From Desulfuromusa sp. (GTDB lineage Bacteria > Desulfobacterota > Desulfuromonadia > Desulfuromonadales > Geopsychrobacteraceae), in NCBI GenBank assembly GCA_016744675.1, contig JADGDX010000003.1:62001-126000 (forward strand): a DNA stretch of 64,000 nt, read 5' to 3'. The notes beneath the pieces were generated by a model. That model saw only the letters and a list, made by a program, of their open reading frames with translations, did no database searches and had not been told where the DNA came from. Of the stretch, positions 53,334-61,802 are shown piece after piece. Positions within the stretch are counted from its first letter, which is position 1. Each line of letters starts with the position of its first letter. The translations under genes were made by a program, and so were the position numbers.

Positions 53334-54779
53334 ATGTCAGAGGGAGCCACCTTTTTTCTTCCGGTCAAAGATTATTGCCGCCGAGAGCTTATTACCTGTA
53401 ATGTGAATGATACTGTCATTGCCGCTGCAGAGATTATGCGAGATAAGAGTGTATCGAGTTTGATTGCCTGTGACGATAATAAGCGTCCGATTGGCATTTT
53501 AACCGATCGTGATCTACGCAATAAGGTGATCGCGGGAGGGATGACTCCGCAGTTGGTCAAGGTGAGTGAGGTGATGACGACCCCGGTTATCTCTGTTGCT
53601 GAGGATGAAACATTATTTGAAGTTCTCTATCAGATGTCGAGTAATCGTATCCATCGGGTTGGTGTTGTTGATACCGATAATACCTTGGTCGGGTTGATCA
53701 ATGAATCTGACATTATCCGTCTGCAAGACCGTTCTCCACAACGTTTACTTCAAGCGGTTGATGAAGCGCAGTCGGTTGCGGATCTTAAAAAGATTTATCA
53801 TGATAATGAGCAGTTGGTTGTTTTCCTCCGTGGCAATGGAGTTCGCACCAATGATCTAGTGAAGATGATTTCTCTGTTGAATGACCAGATTGCTATCAAG
53901 CTGATCAGCCTGTTAAAGCAGGGACGTTTTCAGGAAATGGGCTCAAAAAGCACCTTTATGGTTCTTGGGAGCGAAGGGCGCCAAGAGCAGACCTTAAAGA
54001 CCGATCAAGATAATGCCATGATTATTGCTGATGACGCGACTGACTTAGAAATGGCTGATATCGAAGCTTTTTCACATGTTCTGATTGATGCTTTGATTGA
54101 GATTGGGGTTCCTGAGTGTCCCGGTGGAATTATGGCAAAAAATGAATTCTGGCGCCGCCGCCTCAGTGATTGGAAAAGCACGATCAACGGGTGGGTCGGA
54201 ACTCCCAGTGGTGAAAACATTCTTAATTTCAGTATGTTTACCGATATGAGGGGGCTCTGTGGGGATCACTCTCTCGAGGAGGAACTGAAAAAATATATTA
54301 TTCAGATCGCTGAAGAAAATAGCCTTTTTCTTGCGCGAATGGCTCAGAATGTCTGTCGTTTTTCTCCGCCTCTGGGGATGTTTGGTCAGATTAAGACTGA
54401 ATCGACCGGGACGCACTTGGGGTGTGTCGACCTTAAAAAGGGGGGGATTTTTGCGTTAACCGAAGGGGTTAAAATTTTGGCACTGAAGGCGGGGGTTCTC
54501 GGTGGAAGCACGCATGATCGCTTGGCGATGTTGCTTGAGAGGGACATCCTCAGTAAGGAGCAGGTCAATGATATTGAGGCAAGCTATAATCTTTTGACTT
54601 TCCTACGCTTGCGCGGACAGGTCGATGCTGCAGCAGTCGGGCATGAAATCAGTAACTATATCTCTCCTGGATCTCTGGATCGGGTTGAAAAGGGTCGTTT
54701 GAAGTTAGCTCTAGAGGTTGTAAAGTCCTTTCAGGGAATGTTGAGTCAACACTTTCAGTTGAATATGCTCAGAAATTGA
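53334..54779 (+). CDS. CBS-domain protein with DUF294 nucleotidyltransferase domain
   Basis: About 481 residues from the ATG at 53334 (MSEGATFFLP), nine bases after GTGGAGG. Two CBS domains at about 15-75 and 80-135 (LITCNVNDTVIAAAEIM, VISVAEDETLFEVLYQMSSNRIHRVGV) bind adenine nucleotides. The nucleotidyltransferase part (about 205-310) has GSEGRQEQTLKTDQDNAMI, the G-S-x-G-R-x-E and DxD-type motif of DUF294/GlnD-like enzymes. The DUF294 C-terminal helical domain lies at about 330-480. It probably senses energy charge and nucleotidylates or signals to an unknown partner. No cNMP-binding domain precedes the CBS pair, unlike many relatives. Confidence 0.82.
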   Translation: MSEGATFFLPVKDYCRRELITCNVNDTVIAAAEIMRDKSVSSLIACDDNKRPIGILTDRDLRNKVIAGGMTPQLVKVSEVMTTPVISVAEDETLFEVLYQMSSNRIHRVGVVDTDNTLVGLINESDIIRLQDRSPQRLLQAVDEAQSVADLKKIYHDNEQLVVFLRGNGVRTNDLVKMISLLNDQIAIKLISLLKQGRFQEMGSKSTFMVLGSEGRQEQTLKTDQDNAMIIADDATDLEMADIEAFSHVLIDALIEIGVPECPGGIMAKNEFWRRRLSDWKSTINGWVGTPSGENILNFSMFTDMRGLCGDHSLEEELKKYIIQIAEENSLFLARMAQNVCRFSPPLGMFGQIKTESTGTHLGCVDLKKGGIFALTEGVKILALKAGVLGGSTHDRLAMLLERDILSKEQVNDIEASYNLLTFLRLRGQVDAAAVGHEISNYISPGSLDRVEKGRLKLALEVVKSFQGMLSQHFQLNMLRN

Positions 54780-54894
54780 GTTAGCTCTCGGTGGTTAGTG
54801 CTTCATTTATGAAACTCGAAGGGGGAAACCCCTTTTGCTGTGAGAGTTATTGTGTTAGTTTAACGGTGACTTACGCGTTTTTGAGGGGGCTCAT

Positions 54895-55251
54895 ATGTGG
54901 TACAGTGCAACACAAATCGGAATTACCGAGATTGACATGGATCACAGCAATATCGATACGATGTTGCAGCTGTTTTTTTCCGACCGAATCCCTCAGTCAT
55001 ATCTTGAACAGATTATTCGCAGCTTAATCAGACATTTTGATCATGAAGAAGAGGTTATCGCCGGACTTGGTCGTGAATTTCCAGATGGCCACAAGCAGGA
55101 ACATGCTCGTTTGGTTCAGTTGTTAGAAGAAAAGCTGGTTGCTTGGAAAGACGGCAGCCTTGATGGGAAGGCCTTTGCCGAAGAGGTTCGCTCCCTTTTG
55201 TTGCTTCATGTTGTTGAGTTTGATGCTCTCCTTGGTGAGCCGGCAGATTGA
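54895..55251 (+). CDS. small hemerythrin-like protein
   Basis: A 118-residue protein fitting the bacteriohemerythrin four-helix bundle. Iron ligands line up as His in EIDMDHSNID, His/Glu in HFDHEEEVI, His residues in GHKQEHARL, and His/Asp in LLLHVVEFDALL. It binds O2 at a di-iron site and is typical of anaerobes that meet oxygen. It starts at the ATG at 54895 and has 34 bases to the next gene. Confidence 0.8.
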   Translation: MWYSATQIGITEIDMDHSNIDTMLQLFFSDRIPQSYLEQIIRSLIRHFDHEEEVIAGLGREFPDGHKQEHARLVQLLEEKLVAWKDGSLDGKAFAEEVRSLLLLHVVEFDALLGEPAD

Positions 55252-55285
55252 TTGGTTCTGAGATTGTGCTTGTAAATATGATTCT

Positions 55286-56098
55286 ATGTCGCGATCTTTG
55301 ATGCATCTATTCCCCTCCTTTTTTTTGGGGGCAGTTCTTTTCCTTATCTGCTCCTGTGCTCCCTCTTTACGTTCGTCTGGCCCTGTGCCGATTCCTTCGG
55401 GTGACCCCATTGCTGAGATAGTTGAGGAAGCGACTCCCTTAGTGCCTTCTTTGCTCAAAATGGGTTTTTCTATTCAAGTGGGAGCGTTCAATTCGTTGGA
55501 TAATGCTGTGCGTCTCGAAAGGCTCTTGGCGCAGCGAGGGGTTGACTCTTATTATTTTCGGCATCAAACGGGTTTGTACAAGGTTCGTTTTGGGAATCAC
55601 TCAAATTATCAGGCTGCTCGCAACGAAGCAGAGCGTTTGCAGAGAGAGGGTGTTGTCGGGAATTTTTTTATTGTTGTCCCTGAAGACTATTCCGCGGCTA
55701 AAATTCAACGTAGTGGGCAGGGTGACTTACGTACCGAGCTGGTGTCAACAGCGCAGAGATTTATCGGTGTTCCGTATCGCTGGGGTGGCGAAGATCGTAA
55801 TAATGGTTTTGATTGCAGCGGGTTGACCATGGTCAGTTATCGGCTCAATGGATTGAATCTACCGCGGAACTCGCGGGCTCAATTCAAAGCGGGGCGCTAT
55901 GTGTCAAAAAAAGATTTGAAAAAGGGGGATCTGGTGTTTTTTGCGACAAAAGGGGGTAAGAGAGTGACTCATGTGGGAATTTATATCGGCCATGATAAGT
56001 TTATTCATGCTCCTCGGACAGGAAAAACAGTTCGTGTCGCAAGTCTCTCGAGCCAATTTTTTAAAAAAACTTATGTCGGCGGAAGAGGCTATTTATAG
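55286..56098 (+). CDS. SPOR-NlpC/P60 lipoprotein (peptidoglycan hydrolase)
   Basis: A 270-residue lipoprotein (lipobox LICSC, Cys at about 24). A SPOR domain spans about 58-130 (GFSIQVGAFNSLDNAVRLERLLAQRG), which binds denuded glycan strands. An NlpC/P60 peptidase domain spans about 150-268, with the nucleophile in GFDCSGLTMVSY, His in RVTHVGIYIG and the third His in KFIHAPRTGK. It cuts peptide cross-bridges in the cell wall. It is the last gene before a 300-base gap. Confidence 0.88.
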   Translation: MSRSLMHLFPSFFLGAVLFLICSCAPSLRSSGPVPIPSGDPIAEIVEEATPLVPSLLKMGFSIQVGAFNSLDNAVRLERLLAQRGVDSYYFRHQTGLYKVRFGNHSNYQAARNEAERLQREGVVGNFFIVVPEDYSAAKIQRSGQGDLRTELVSTAQRFIGVPYRWGGEDRNNGFDCSGLTMVSYRLNGLNLPRNSRAQFKAGRYVSKKDLKKGDLVFFATKGGKRVTHVGIYIGHDKFIHAPRTGKTVRVASLSSQFFKKTYVGGRGYL

Positions 56099-56399
56099 GG
56101 TTTAAATCAGATTTACTTATGCCTGAAAGAGGATACTTAGTTGAATATAGGAAGTTAGAAAGCTTTAGCTATTAGCATCTCTAATGCCCCTATGATTATT
56201 TTGAGCTTTTATCAAAACCCATCATGTGTAATTTTATAGCTTCGCGGGTACTCTTCTCTAGAATTTAAGTCGATAATCTTTCATTAGTTTACTGAGGATT
56301 CTTGTTTTAAGTTGGAAGACCCTGCTTATTTTTTTTAAAAAGAGGTTGGTTGCGGTCGTTAGGTAAGTTATTTAACTTGATGTTCAGGGAGTGCATTGC
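56099..56399. other. 301-base intergenic region with no gene seen
   Basis: AT-rich DNA between the NlpC/P60 gene and the sigma-54 regulator gene. No open frame of note, clear promoter, terminator or repeat was found by eye; it presumably holds the regulator's promoter. The AGGGAG at about 56386-56391 is the ribosome site of the next gene. Confidence 0.5.
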
Positions 56400-57878
56400 A
56401 TGGATACAGGCCGAGTTTTAATCGTTGATGATGAAAATCTGGTTTGTTGGTCTTTGGCCAAAATGCTCAAACGTGCTGGACATTCAACGGAAGTCTCTAA
56501 TAGCGGAGCGGATGCTCGCCTGAAGCTTGAAAGCTTTGATCCTAATTTGGTGATTCTTGACGCCTCTCTCCCTGACATCGATGGTTTACAATTCCTTGAA
56601 GAATGCAAAATTCATAATGATGCCCTCCCTGTCATTGTTATGACCTCAAGTTATCATTCTAATCTGGCATTTAAAGCATTTAGCTTGGGGGCCGAGGATT
56701 ATATTGGAAAACCTTTCAATATTGATATGGTTGAAAGGTCGGTGCAAAAAATATTTGTTAAAATGAATCTAGAAAAAGATGCCATTTTTTCACAGGGGCG
56801 GTTGAGGAAAAAGCATTTGCCCGACCAACTTGTGGGGAACTGCCCATCGATGGTAGAGCTTTTTAAAACCATGAATACCTGTGCTCAGCAGGACTGTAAA
56901 ACAATCCTCATTCTTGGAGAAAGTGGGACAGGAAAAGAGTTAGTAACTCACGGCATTCATAATTTGAGTGCACGCAAGGATGCTCCCCTTGTTGAGGTTA
57001 ACTGTGCTTCTATCCCTGATAATTTATTAGAAAATGAATTATTTGGTCATGAAAAGGGAGCCTACACAGATGCTGGAAACCGTGAGGTAGGAGTTTTTGA
57101 GCAGGCTGCAGGCGGAACAGTTTTCCTTGATGAAATTGGCGACATGCCGTTGAATATGCAGGCCAAGGTTCTGAAGATTATTGAAAATAGAAAGTTTCGC
57201 CGTCTGGGTGGTCAAGAAGAAATAGAAACAGACGTCAGAATTATTGCAGCAACTAATCAGAATTTACACAAAATGGTTCAGGAAGGAACCTTCCGTGGCG
57301 ATTTATTTTATCGTCTGAACATGATGTGTATCACTTTAAGACCGTTGCGCGAGCGGAAAAAATGTATTCCCAGTATGGTCGAATACTTTATTGGCCGGCT
57401 TAATGCCGAGTATGGGCGAAATGTTTCAGGTGTCTCTGGCTCAGGCCTTAAGGTGTTGATGGGCTACGATTGGCCCGGCAATGTTCGAGAATTGCGTAAT
57501 GCGATTGAGCGGGCAATGATGTTGGAAAAAGGAAGAATCCTTTCCGTTGAACACTTTTGTGCCGAATCGCGGCTTGATGCGGTGGAGAAATGTGGCTGTG
57601 ACGGTGGTTGCTCTGTCCCTGCGTCATCTCGAATCATCCTTCCGGCTGAAGGTGTCTGTATTGAGGATGTTGAAAAAGAGTATATCAAGCAGGCTTTGGC
57701 TCGCTATGATGGAAATCAGACCAAAGCGGCTAAGTGTCTAGGCCTTTCCTTAGATACGCTCCGCTATCGACGTAAGAAATTCGGGCTTGAAAACTACCTA
57801 GCGCCGAAACCGCCATCTATTGCAGCGCCTGACAAGGAGGCTGTTGTGGCGACCCCTTCGAGAGCCATTCCCGTATAA
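56400..57878 (+). CDS. sigma-54-dependent response regulator (NtrC family)
   Basis: About 492 residues from the ATG at 56400 (MDTGRVLIVDDEN); a GTG nine bases upstream overlaps the ribosome site. A receiver domain (about 1-120) has phosphoacceptor Asp in LVILDASLPDIDG and Lys in IGKPF. The AAA+ domain (about 140-380) has Walker A GESGTGKE and Walker B VFLDEIGDM, with GAYTDA at the sigma-54 contact loop in place of GAFTGA. A Fis-type helix-turn-helix (about 425-465) reads NQTKAAKCLGLSLDTLRYRRKKFGL. It probably activates the cytochrome genes that begin 30 bases downstream, but no -24/-12 promoter was found there by eye. Confidence 0.88.
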   Translation: MDTGRVLIVDDENLVCWSLAKMLKRAGHSTEVSNSGADARLKLESFDPNLVILDASLPDIDGLQFLEECKIHNDALPVIVMTSSYHSNLAFKAFSLGAEDYIGKPFNIDMVERSVQKIFVKMNLEKDAIFSQGRLRKKHLPDQLVGNCPSMVELFKTMNTCAQQDCKTILILGESGTGKELVTHGIHNLSARKDAPLVEVNCASIPDNLLENELFGHEKGAYTDAGNREVGVFEQAAGGTVFLDEIGDMPLNMQAKVLKIIENRKFRRLGGQEEIETDVRIIAATNQNLHKMVQEGTFRGDLFYRLNMMCITLRPLRERKKCIPSMVEYFIGRLNAEYGRNVSGVSGSGLKVLMGYDWPGNVRELRNAIERAMMLEKGRILSVEHFCAESRLDAVEKCGCDGGCSVPASSRIILPAEGVCIEDVEKEYIKQALARYDGNQTKAAKCLGLSLDTLRYRRKKFGLENYLAPKPPSIAAPDKEAVVATPSRAIPV

Positions 57879-57907
57879 TAACAATCCTTCTGCTAAGGAT
57901 AACAGCA

Positions 57908-59257
57908 ATGAGATCTAAGTATCGCCTGATTGGGATGTTCGCCCTGAGTTGGTTTGCTATTCTGAGCTGTTTTTCTTTTGCCTCTGCTGAAACCTGTTTA
58001 ACCACGGATTGCCATGCCGATCTGGCCCAGTTTAAATACAGCCATTCTCCTGTTGCTGAGGAGGACTGTAGTAGTTGTCATGAGCAGGTTCAGGAACAGC
58101 ATCCTGTGGAAAAGGGGAGTAGCTTTGAACTGGTTGAGACGGGAGCAAAACTTTGCTATCAGTGCCATGATGCGATGGGACGTAAACTTACCATACATTC
58201 CCCTGTCCAAGATGGGGACTGCATCGATTGTCACAATCCCCATGGATCAGATGCGGGCCCATTCCTATTGCCAGTTGAGCATGACCTGACAGAACTTTGT
58301 GTCAATTGCCATGACTCAGATGCTTTTACCCATGACGTTGTTCATGGGCCCGCTGCAAGTGGCGCATGTACTCAGTGCCATAATCCACACGAATCAAATT
58401 TTCCAAAACTGCTGAATAAAAGTATGGAGAAGACCTGTACCGGCTGCCATGTAGAGATTGCCGATGGAATGGTGAATTCTCCTGTTATCCACAAAGCGGT
58501 TGAAGAAGCAAGCTGTACCTCTTGCCATAATCCGCATAGTGCGCCTGCCGCTAAATTGTTGCAGAAGGATATTCAATCTTTGTGTATGGATTGTCATGGC
58601 GATATCGGTAGAAAGGTCAAAAAGGCAAAAGTTCAGCACCCAGCATTGTATCGTGATGAAAAATGTAGCGCGTGTCACGCAACCCATTTTTCAACCTTCC
58701 CGGGATTGCTGAAACAATCTGAACAGGATATTTGTCTTTCCTGCCATGGCAAGGATGATTATAAAAAATCAAAACCGCTGAAAAACATTGCAAAAGAGAT
58801 TAAGGATAAGAAAAATCTCCATGGCCCTCTTCGGGATGGTGAATGCTCAGGCTGCCACAATGCTCATGGTTCAGATCATACGCGTCTGTTGCGCGGTGCT
58901 TACCCAAAGAGTTTCTATGCCCCTTACAGTAAGGGGAGCTATGACTTCTGCCTTGAATGTCACGATAAAAACCTTCTCCGGTTTCCTGAAACCAGTATCT
59001 ATACAGAATTTCGTAATGGTAAGCAGAACTTGCATTACATTCATGTCTCCAATAAGTACAAGGGGCGCAGCTGTCGTGCCTGCCACGAGCCACATGCCGC
59101 TGATATGGAGAAATTGATAAATGAAGAAGGTGCCAATTTTGGCGATTGGAAAATTCCGACCCGTTTTATTAAAACAGAAACGGGAGGCAGTTGTTCTCCT
59201 GGTTGCCACCAGACTTATGAGTATGACCGGGAAGAGCCTGTTGATTATGAGAGATAG
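57908..59257 (+). CDS. 15-site multiheme c-type cytochrome
   Basis: A 449-residue secreted cytochrome with a signal peptide ending at about ASA (residue 27). I count 13 CxxCH sites (CSSCH, CYQCH, CIDCH, CVNCH, CTQCH, CTGCH, CTSCH, CMDCH, CSACH, CLSCH, CSGCH, CLECH, CRACH), plus a first CX4CH (CLTTDCH) and a last CX3CH (CSPGCH). They form paired doubled-CxxCH modules of about 40 residues with GxC..CHNPH spacing. Such proteins carry electrons through the periplasm or at the outer membrane. It is the first gene after the sigma-54 regulator (30 bases) and is followed by a terminator. Confidence 0.9.
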   Translation: MRSKYRLIGMFALSWFAILSCFSFASAETCLTTDCHADLAQFKYSHSPVAEEDCSSCHEQVQEQHPVEKGSSFELVETGAKLCYQCHDAMGRKLTIHSPVQDGDCIDCHNPHGSDAGPFLLPVEHDLTELCVNCHDSDAFTHDVVHGPAASGACTQCHNPHESNFPKLLNKSMEKTCTGCHVEIADGMVNSPVIHKAVEEASCTSCHNPHSAPAAKLLQKDIQSLCMDCHGDIGRKVKKAKVQHPALYRDEKCSACHATHFSTFPGLLKQSEQDICLSCHGKDDYKKSKPLKNIAKEIKDKKNLHGPLRDGECSGCHNAHGSDHTRLLRGAYPKSFYAPYSKGSYDFCLECHDKNLLRFPETSIYTEFRNGKQNLHYIHVSNKYKGRSCRACHEPHAADMEKLINEEGANFGDWKIPTRFIKTETGGSCSPGCHQTYEYDREEPVDYER

Positions 59258-59285
59258 CGGCTTGGTGTGACATTAGTTTTTTTAG

Positions 59286-59313
59286 GGCTCTTCATTTGAA
59301 GGGCCTTTTTTTT
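59286..59313 (+). terminator. rho-independent terminator after the 15-site cytochrome
   Basis: GGCTCTTC/GAAGGGCC (one G-U pair) with an ATTT loop and T8. It separates the 15-site cytochrome from the tetraheme gene. Confidence 0.85.
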
Positions 59314-59334
59314 GTCAGCACCTTTGGAATGGTT

Positions 59335-59343
59335 TGGTATAAT
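59335..59343 (+). promoter_or_regulatory. extended -10 promoter of the OmcE-like gene
   Basis: TGGTATAAT is an exact extended -10 box (TGn TATAAT), with no matching -35 at the proper distance (TTGTCA is 20 bases away). Extended -10 promoters need no -35. The transcript would begin near 59350. Confidence 0.65.
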
Positions 59344-59673
59344 ATTTTTGTACGTGGGGAAATCACCATTCTGCGTTTGTGCGTGGGTTATTTCCCCTGC
59401 AAAATAGAGAAAGGACTGTCTAGAGAAGTGTTAAAGGGATAACATAAATAGCTGTCAATCGTAATATCTCTTTAATATCGTGAGCTTATGTTGTTTGATC
59501 TTTTCTCTCTCGATTTCGCCTTTCTGGCATCAACATTGCTCATTAAATATCAAAAGTTCGTTGGGAATACCGACTTTTTGGGGAAGAAGGTGTTTCTGTA
59601 ATATTTTAGAAGAGATGAAGGAGCCTGAAAAAGAACTGAACTGCCACGTTCACGAACTTACAGGAGAAAAAAA
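59344..59673 (+). promoter_or_regulatory. long 5' leader of the OmcE-like gene with a terminal hairpin
   Basis: About 320 bases lie between the predicted start point and the ATG. An 8-bp perfect stem GGGGAAAT (59356-59363)/ATTTCCCC (59390-59397), extended inward by ACC/GGT, sits at the very 5' end, a common mRNA stabiliser. I found no GEMM (cyclic dinucleotide) core. A 20-codon frame at 59615-59677 overlaps the ATG of the gene (ATGA), but may be chance. The AGGAGA site lies just before the ATG. Confidence 0.4.
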
Positions 59674-60381
59674 ATGAAAACTCGGAATATTGTAATTGCT
59701 ACACTTTGTGCAGTAACCCTGAGCTTGGGTTTTGCTTTCACTTCCTTTGCTGGGATTGATCCTGGTACAGGTATTGTCAACTCAAAGCATGATATGCGTG
59801 CTTATGCGACTCTTAATGGTGGAAGTGCCGACCAGTTTGGTCGCGTTTGTGCTTATTGCCACACACCTCACCATGCTATTGAGGATATCAATGCTGACTA
59901 TATGCCTCTCTGGAGCCGTTCTGTTACTGCAGAAACCTTCATTGAGTACGGTAGTGGAACAATTGATGGTTCTGTCGTCGATGATCCTGTCGCTGGTCCT
60001 TCACGTCTCTGTATGGGTTGCCACGATGGTGCTGTCGCAATTGACGCATACTATGGCCAGCCTGGTACAGCAACGATGGTTGAGGGTGATGCTTTCCTAG
60101 AGATCGGTGTTGGTCTTGGTGGCGATCTGACTAACGATCATCCGATCGGCTTTGACTACCCTACGGTTGCTGGTCTTGACAATGAGATCAATGATGATAC
60201 TGCAACATTTGCCGGTGGCGTCCAAGTTGCTGACGTATTGTTTGATGATGGTCTTGGTAACAACATTATGACCTGCTCAACTTGTCACGATGTTCATAAC
60301 AGTAGTGGTGTTGTTGATGGTTGGTTCCTCTATGGTTACCAGCAAGATTCAAACTTCTGCATCACCTGTCACGACAAGTAA
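59674..60381 (+). CDS. OmcE-like tetraheme cytochrome (candidate extracellular nanowire subunit)
   Basis: A 235-residue secreted cytochrome with a signal peptide ending at about SFA (residue 26). Four heme sites: CAYCH, CMGCH, CSTCH, CITCH. The pattern KHDM ... RVCAYCHTPHH ... MPLWSR ... LCMGCHDGAVAID ... NDHPIGFDYP ... MTCSTCHDVHN ... FCITCHDK is that of Geobacter OmcE and relatives, which polymerise into extracellular heme-stacked filaments with one axial His donated by a neighbour subunit. Free His residues (KHDM, HPHH, DHP, DVH) suffice for bis-His ligation. It is monocistronic, between terminators at 59286 and 60415, with a strong extended -10 promoter, which suits a highly expressed structural protein. 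Filament formation is inference. Confidence 0.85.
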   Translation: MKTRNIVIATLCAVTLSLGFAFTSFAGIDPGTGIVNSKHDMRAYATLNGGSADQFGRVCAYCHTPHHAIEDINADYMPLWSRSVTAETFIEYGSGTIDGSVVDDPVAGPSRLCMGCHDGAVAIDAYYGQPGTATMVEGDAFLEIGVGLGGDLTNDHPIGFDYPTVAGLDNEINDDTATFAGGVQVADVLFDDGLGNNIMTCSTCHDVHNSSGVVDGWFLYGYQQDSNFCITCHDK

Positions 60382-60414
60382 ACATCTTTATTGTCGTAGC
60401 ACTTAGGTAATAGG

Positions 60415-60446
60415 AAAAGGCCGCCGTATTTCGGCGGCCTTTTTTT
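60415..60446 (+). terminator. strong rho-independent terminator after the OmcE-like gene
   Basis: AAAAGGCCGCCG (60415-60426), loop TATTT, CGGCGGCCTTTTTTT. A 12-bp stem including A-T closing pairs, with T7. Confidence 0.92.
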
Positions 60447-60601
60447 AGTCAGAACCATAAAAAAACGATAATATGGTACCCATTCTTTTACTTAAAAGCT
60501 AATATTTGAATTTAAATAAATAAGAACTTTTGAGATGATAACCTGCTACAAAAATTGTGAACCTTGTAGTATTTACCTTGCTGATTTATAGGAGTTTTTA
60601 G

Positions 60602-61765
60602 ATGCGGTATATTTGGCTGCTTAGTGTAATCTTGTTTGCTTTACTGAGCGGTTGTGCTCCTCAAGCAAAAGTCAAATCAGATGGCCCTGTTTTTTTTCCT
60701 TCCGCTCCAAATCCTCCGCGTATTCAGTTTTTGCTTGGTGTTGGTAACTCACGTGATGTTGAAGGAAATGAGACAGAAGTTTCTTTGTTTTCTATGAATG
60801 CTGTCGAGAACGAAAAGGCAAAACATTTTATTAAACCATATGGAATCGCCGCCTATCAGGAGAAAATTTATGTTTCTGACACCTTGGCAGGGAAGGTTGC
60901 AGTCATTAATTTGGCAGAAAAGAGTTTTGAATGGCTAAAGGGTGCATATGGCCCTGGTAAGCTAAAAAAGCCAATTAATCTGACTGTTGATAAGCAAGGA
61001 AATCTTTTTGTCGCGGACAGTATCCGGAAGAAAATAGTAGCCTATGACAATGATGGTAATTTTCTCAAAGTTTACGGTGAAGCCTACGATATGGTGCCGG
61101 TCGATGTCGCGGTTGATGCGCGAAGAGTGTATGTTCTTGATCGGAGCCGGAGCAAAATTCTTGTCTTTAACCGCCGTGATGGAGAGTTGATTGAGGGCTT
61201 AGGGCAGGACAGCGAGGATCCCGTCGGGAACTTATCGCTGCCAACCAATATGACTTTAACTGACAAGGGCATTTTTTACGTGACGAACATTGCCAGTGGC
61301 CGGATTGTCAAGCTGGATCGCGACGGTCATGTTTTGAACACAGTTGGCAAGATGGGTGATGGTTTTGGTCAGTTTGGCCGACCAAAAGGTGTCGCAACTG
61401 ATAGTCAAAATCGTTTTTATGTCGTTGACTCTGCTCATCAGAACGTTCAGTTGTTTGATGAAAACGATCGACTTTTGATGTTTTTTGGTGACCCAGGACT
61501 CCCATCTGGTTCGATGAATATCCCTGCAGGAATTACGGTGACAGATGGAGCTTTGCCGTATTATCAGCAATTAGCCGCTCCCGATTTTGAAATCGAGCAA
61601 GTGATCCTAGTGGTCAATCAAGTAGGAAAAGATAAAGTTGGGATTTATGGCCTAGGGAAAAGAAAGAACTTTGATTACGAAGCTTATTATAAAGAATCAC
61701 AAGAACTGCTCCGTAAGGCGGATGAGAGTCGTGCTAAGCGTGAAGCGGAAATGAAAAAGAAATAG
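60602..61765 (+). CDS. NHL-repeat beta-propeller lipoprotein
   Basis: A 387-residue lipoprotein (lipobox LSGC, Cys at 18). About six NHL blades span about 70-330 (KPINLTVDKQGNLFVADSIRKKIVAYDNDG, GFGQFGRPKGVATDSQNRFYVVDSAHQNVQLFDEN). A charged helical tail ends the protein (QELLRKADESRAKREAEMKKK). NHL proteins accompany multiheme cytochromes in Geobacter-type nanowire loci. It may help secretion or assembly at the outer membrane. It begins 155 bases after the terminator and is the first gene of an operon with the next two. Confidence 0.85.
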   Translation: MRYIWLLSVILFALLSGCAPQAKVKSDGPVFFPSAPNPPRIQFLLGVGNSRDVEGNETEVSLFSMNAVENEKAKHFIKPYGIAAYQEKIYVSDTLAGKVAVINLAEKSFEWLKGAYGPGKLKKPINLTVDKQGNLFVADSIRKKIVAYDNDGNFLKVYGEAYDMVPVDVAVDARRVYVLDRSRSKILVFNRRDGELIEGLGQDSEDPVGNLSLPTNMTLTDKGIFYVTNIASGRIVKLDRDGHVLNTVGKMGDGFGQFGRPKGVATDSQNRFYVVDSAHQNVQLFDENDRLLMFFGDPGLPSGSMNIPAGITVTDGALPYYQQLAAPDFEIEQVILVVNQVGKDKVGIYGLGKRKNFDYEAYYKESQELLRKADESRAKREAEMKKK

Positions 61766-61802
61766 GCTGTGGCGAAGCACTTTTCAAGGTAAGGACAGGT
61801 TT

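Noticed and set aside
57879..57907. Sigma-54 promoter between the regulator and the 15-site cytochrome
   Set aside because: The 29-base gap has no TGGC-N8-TGC-type element, so the cytochrome is probably read through from the regulator or controlled from within it.
59344..59673. GEMM (cyclic dinucleotide) riboswitch before the OmcE-like gene, as found before Geobacter cytochromes
   Set aside because: The conserved GEMM core sequences and tetraloop receptor were not found; only a simple hairpin is seen.
59615..59676. A 20-codon leader peptide overlapping the OmcE-like start codon (ATGA)
   Set aside because: The ribosome site is weak and the peptide has no recognisable feature; could be chance, so mentioned only in the leader entry.
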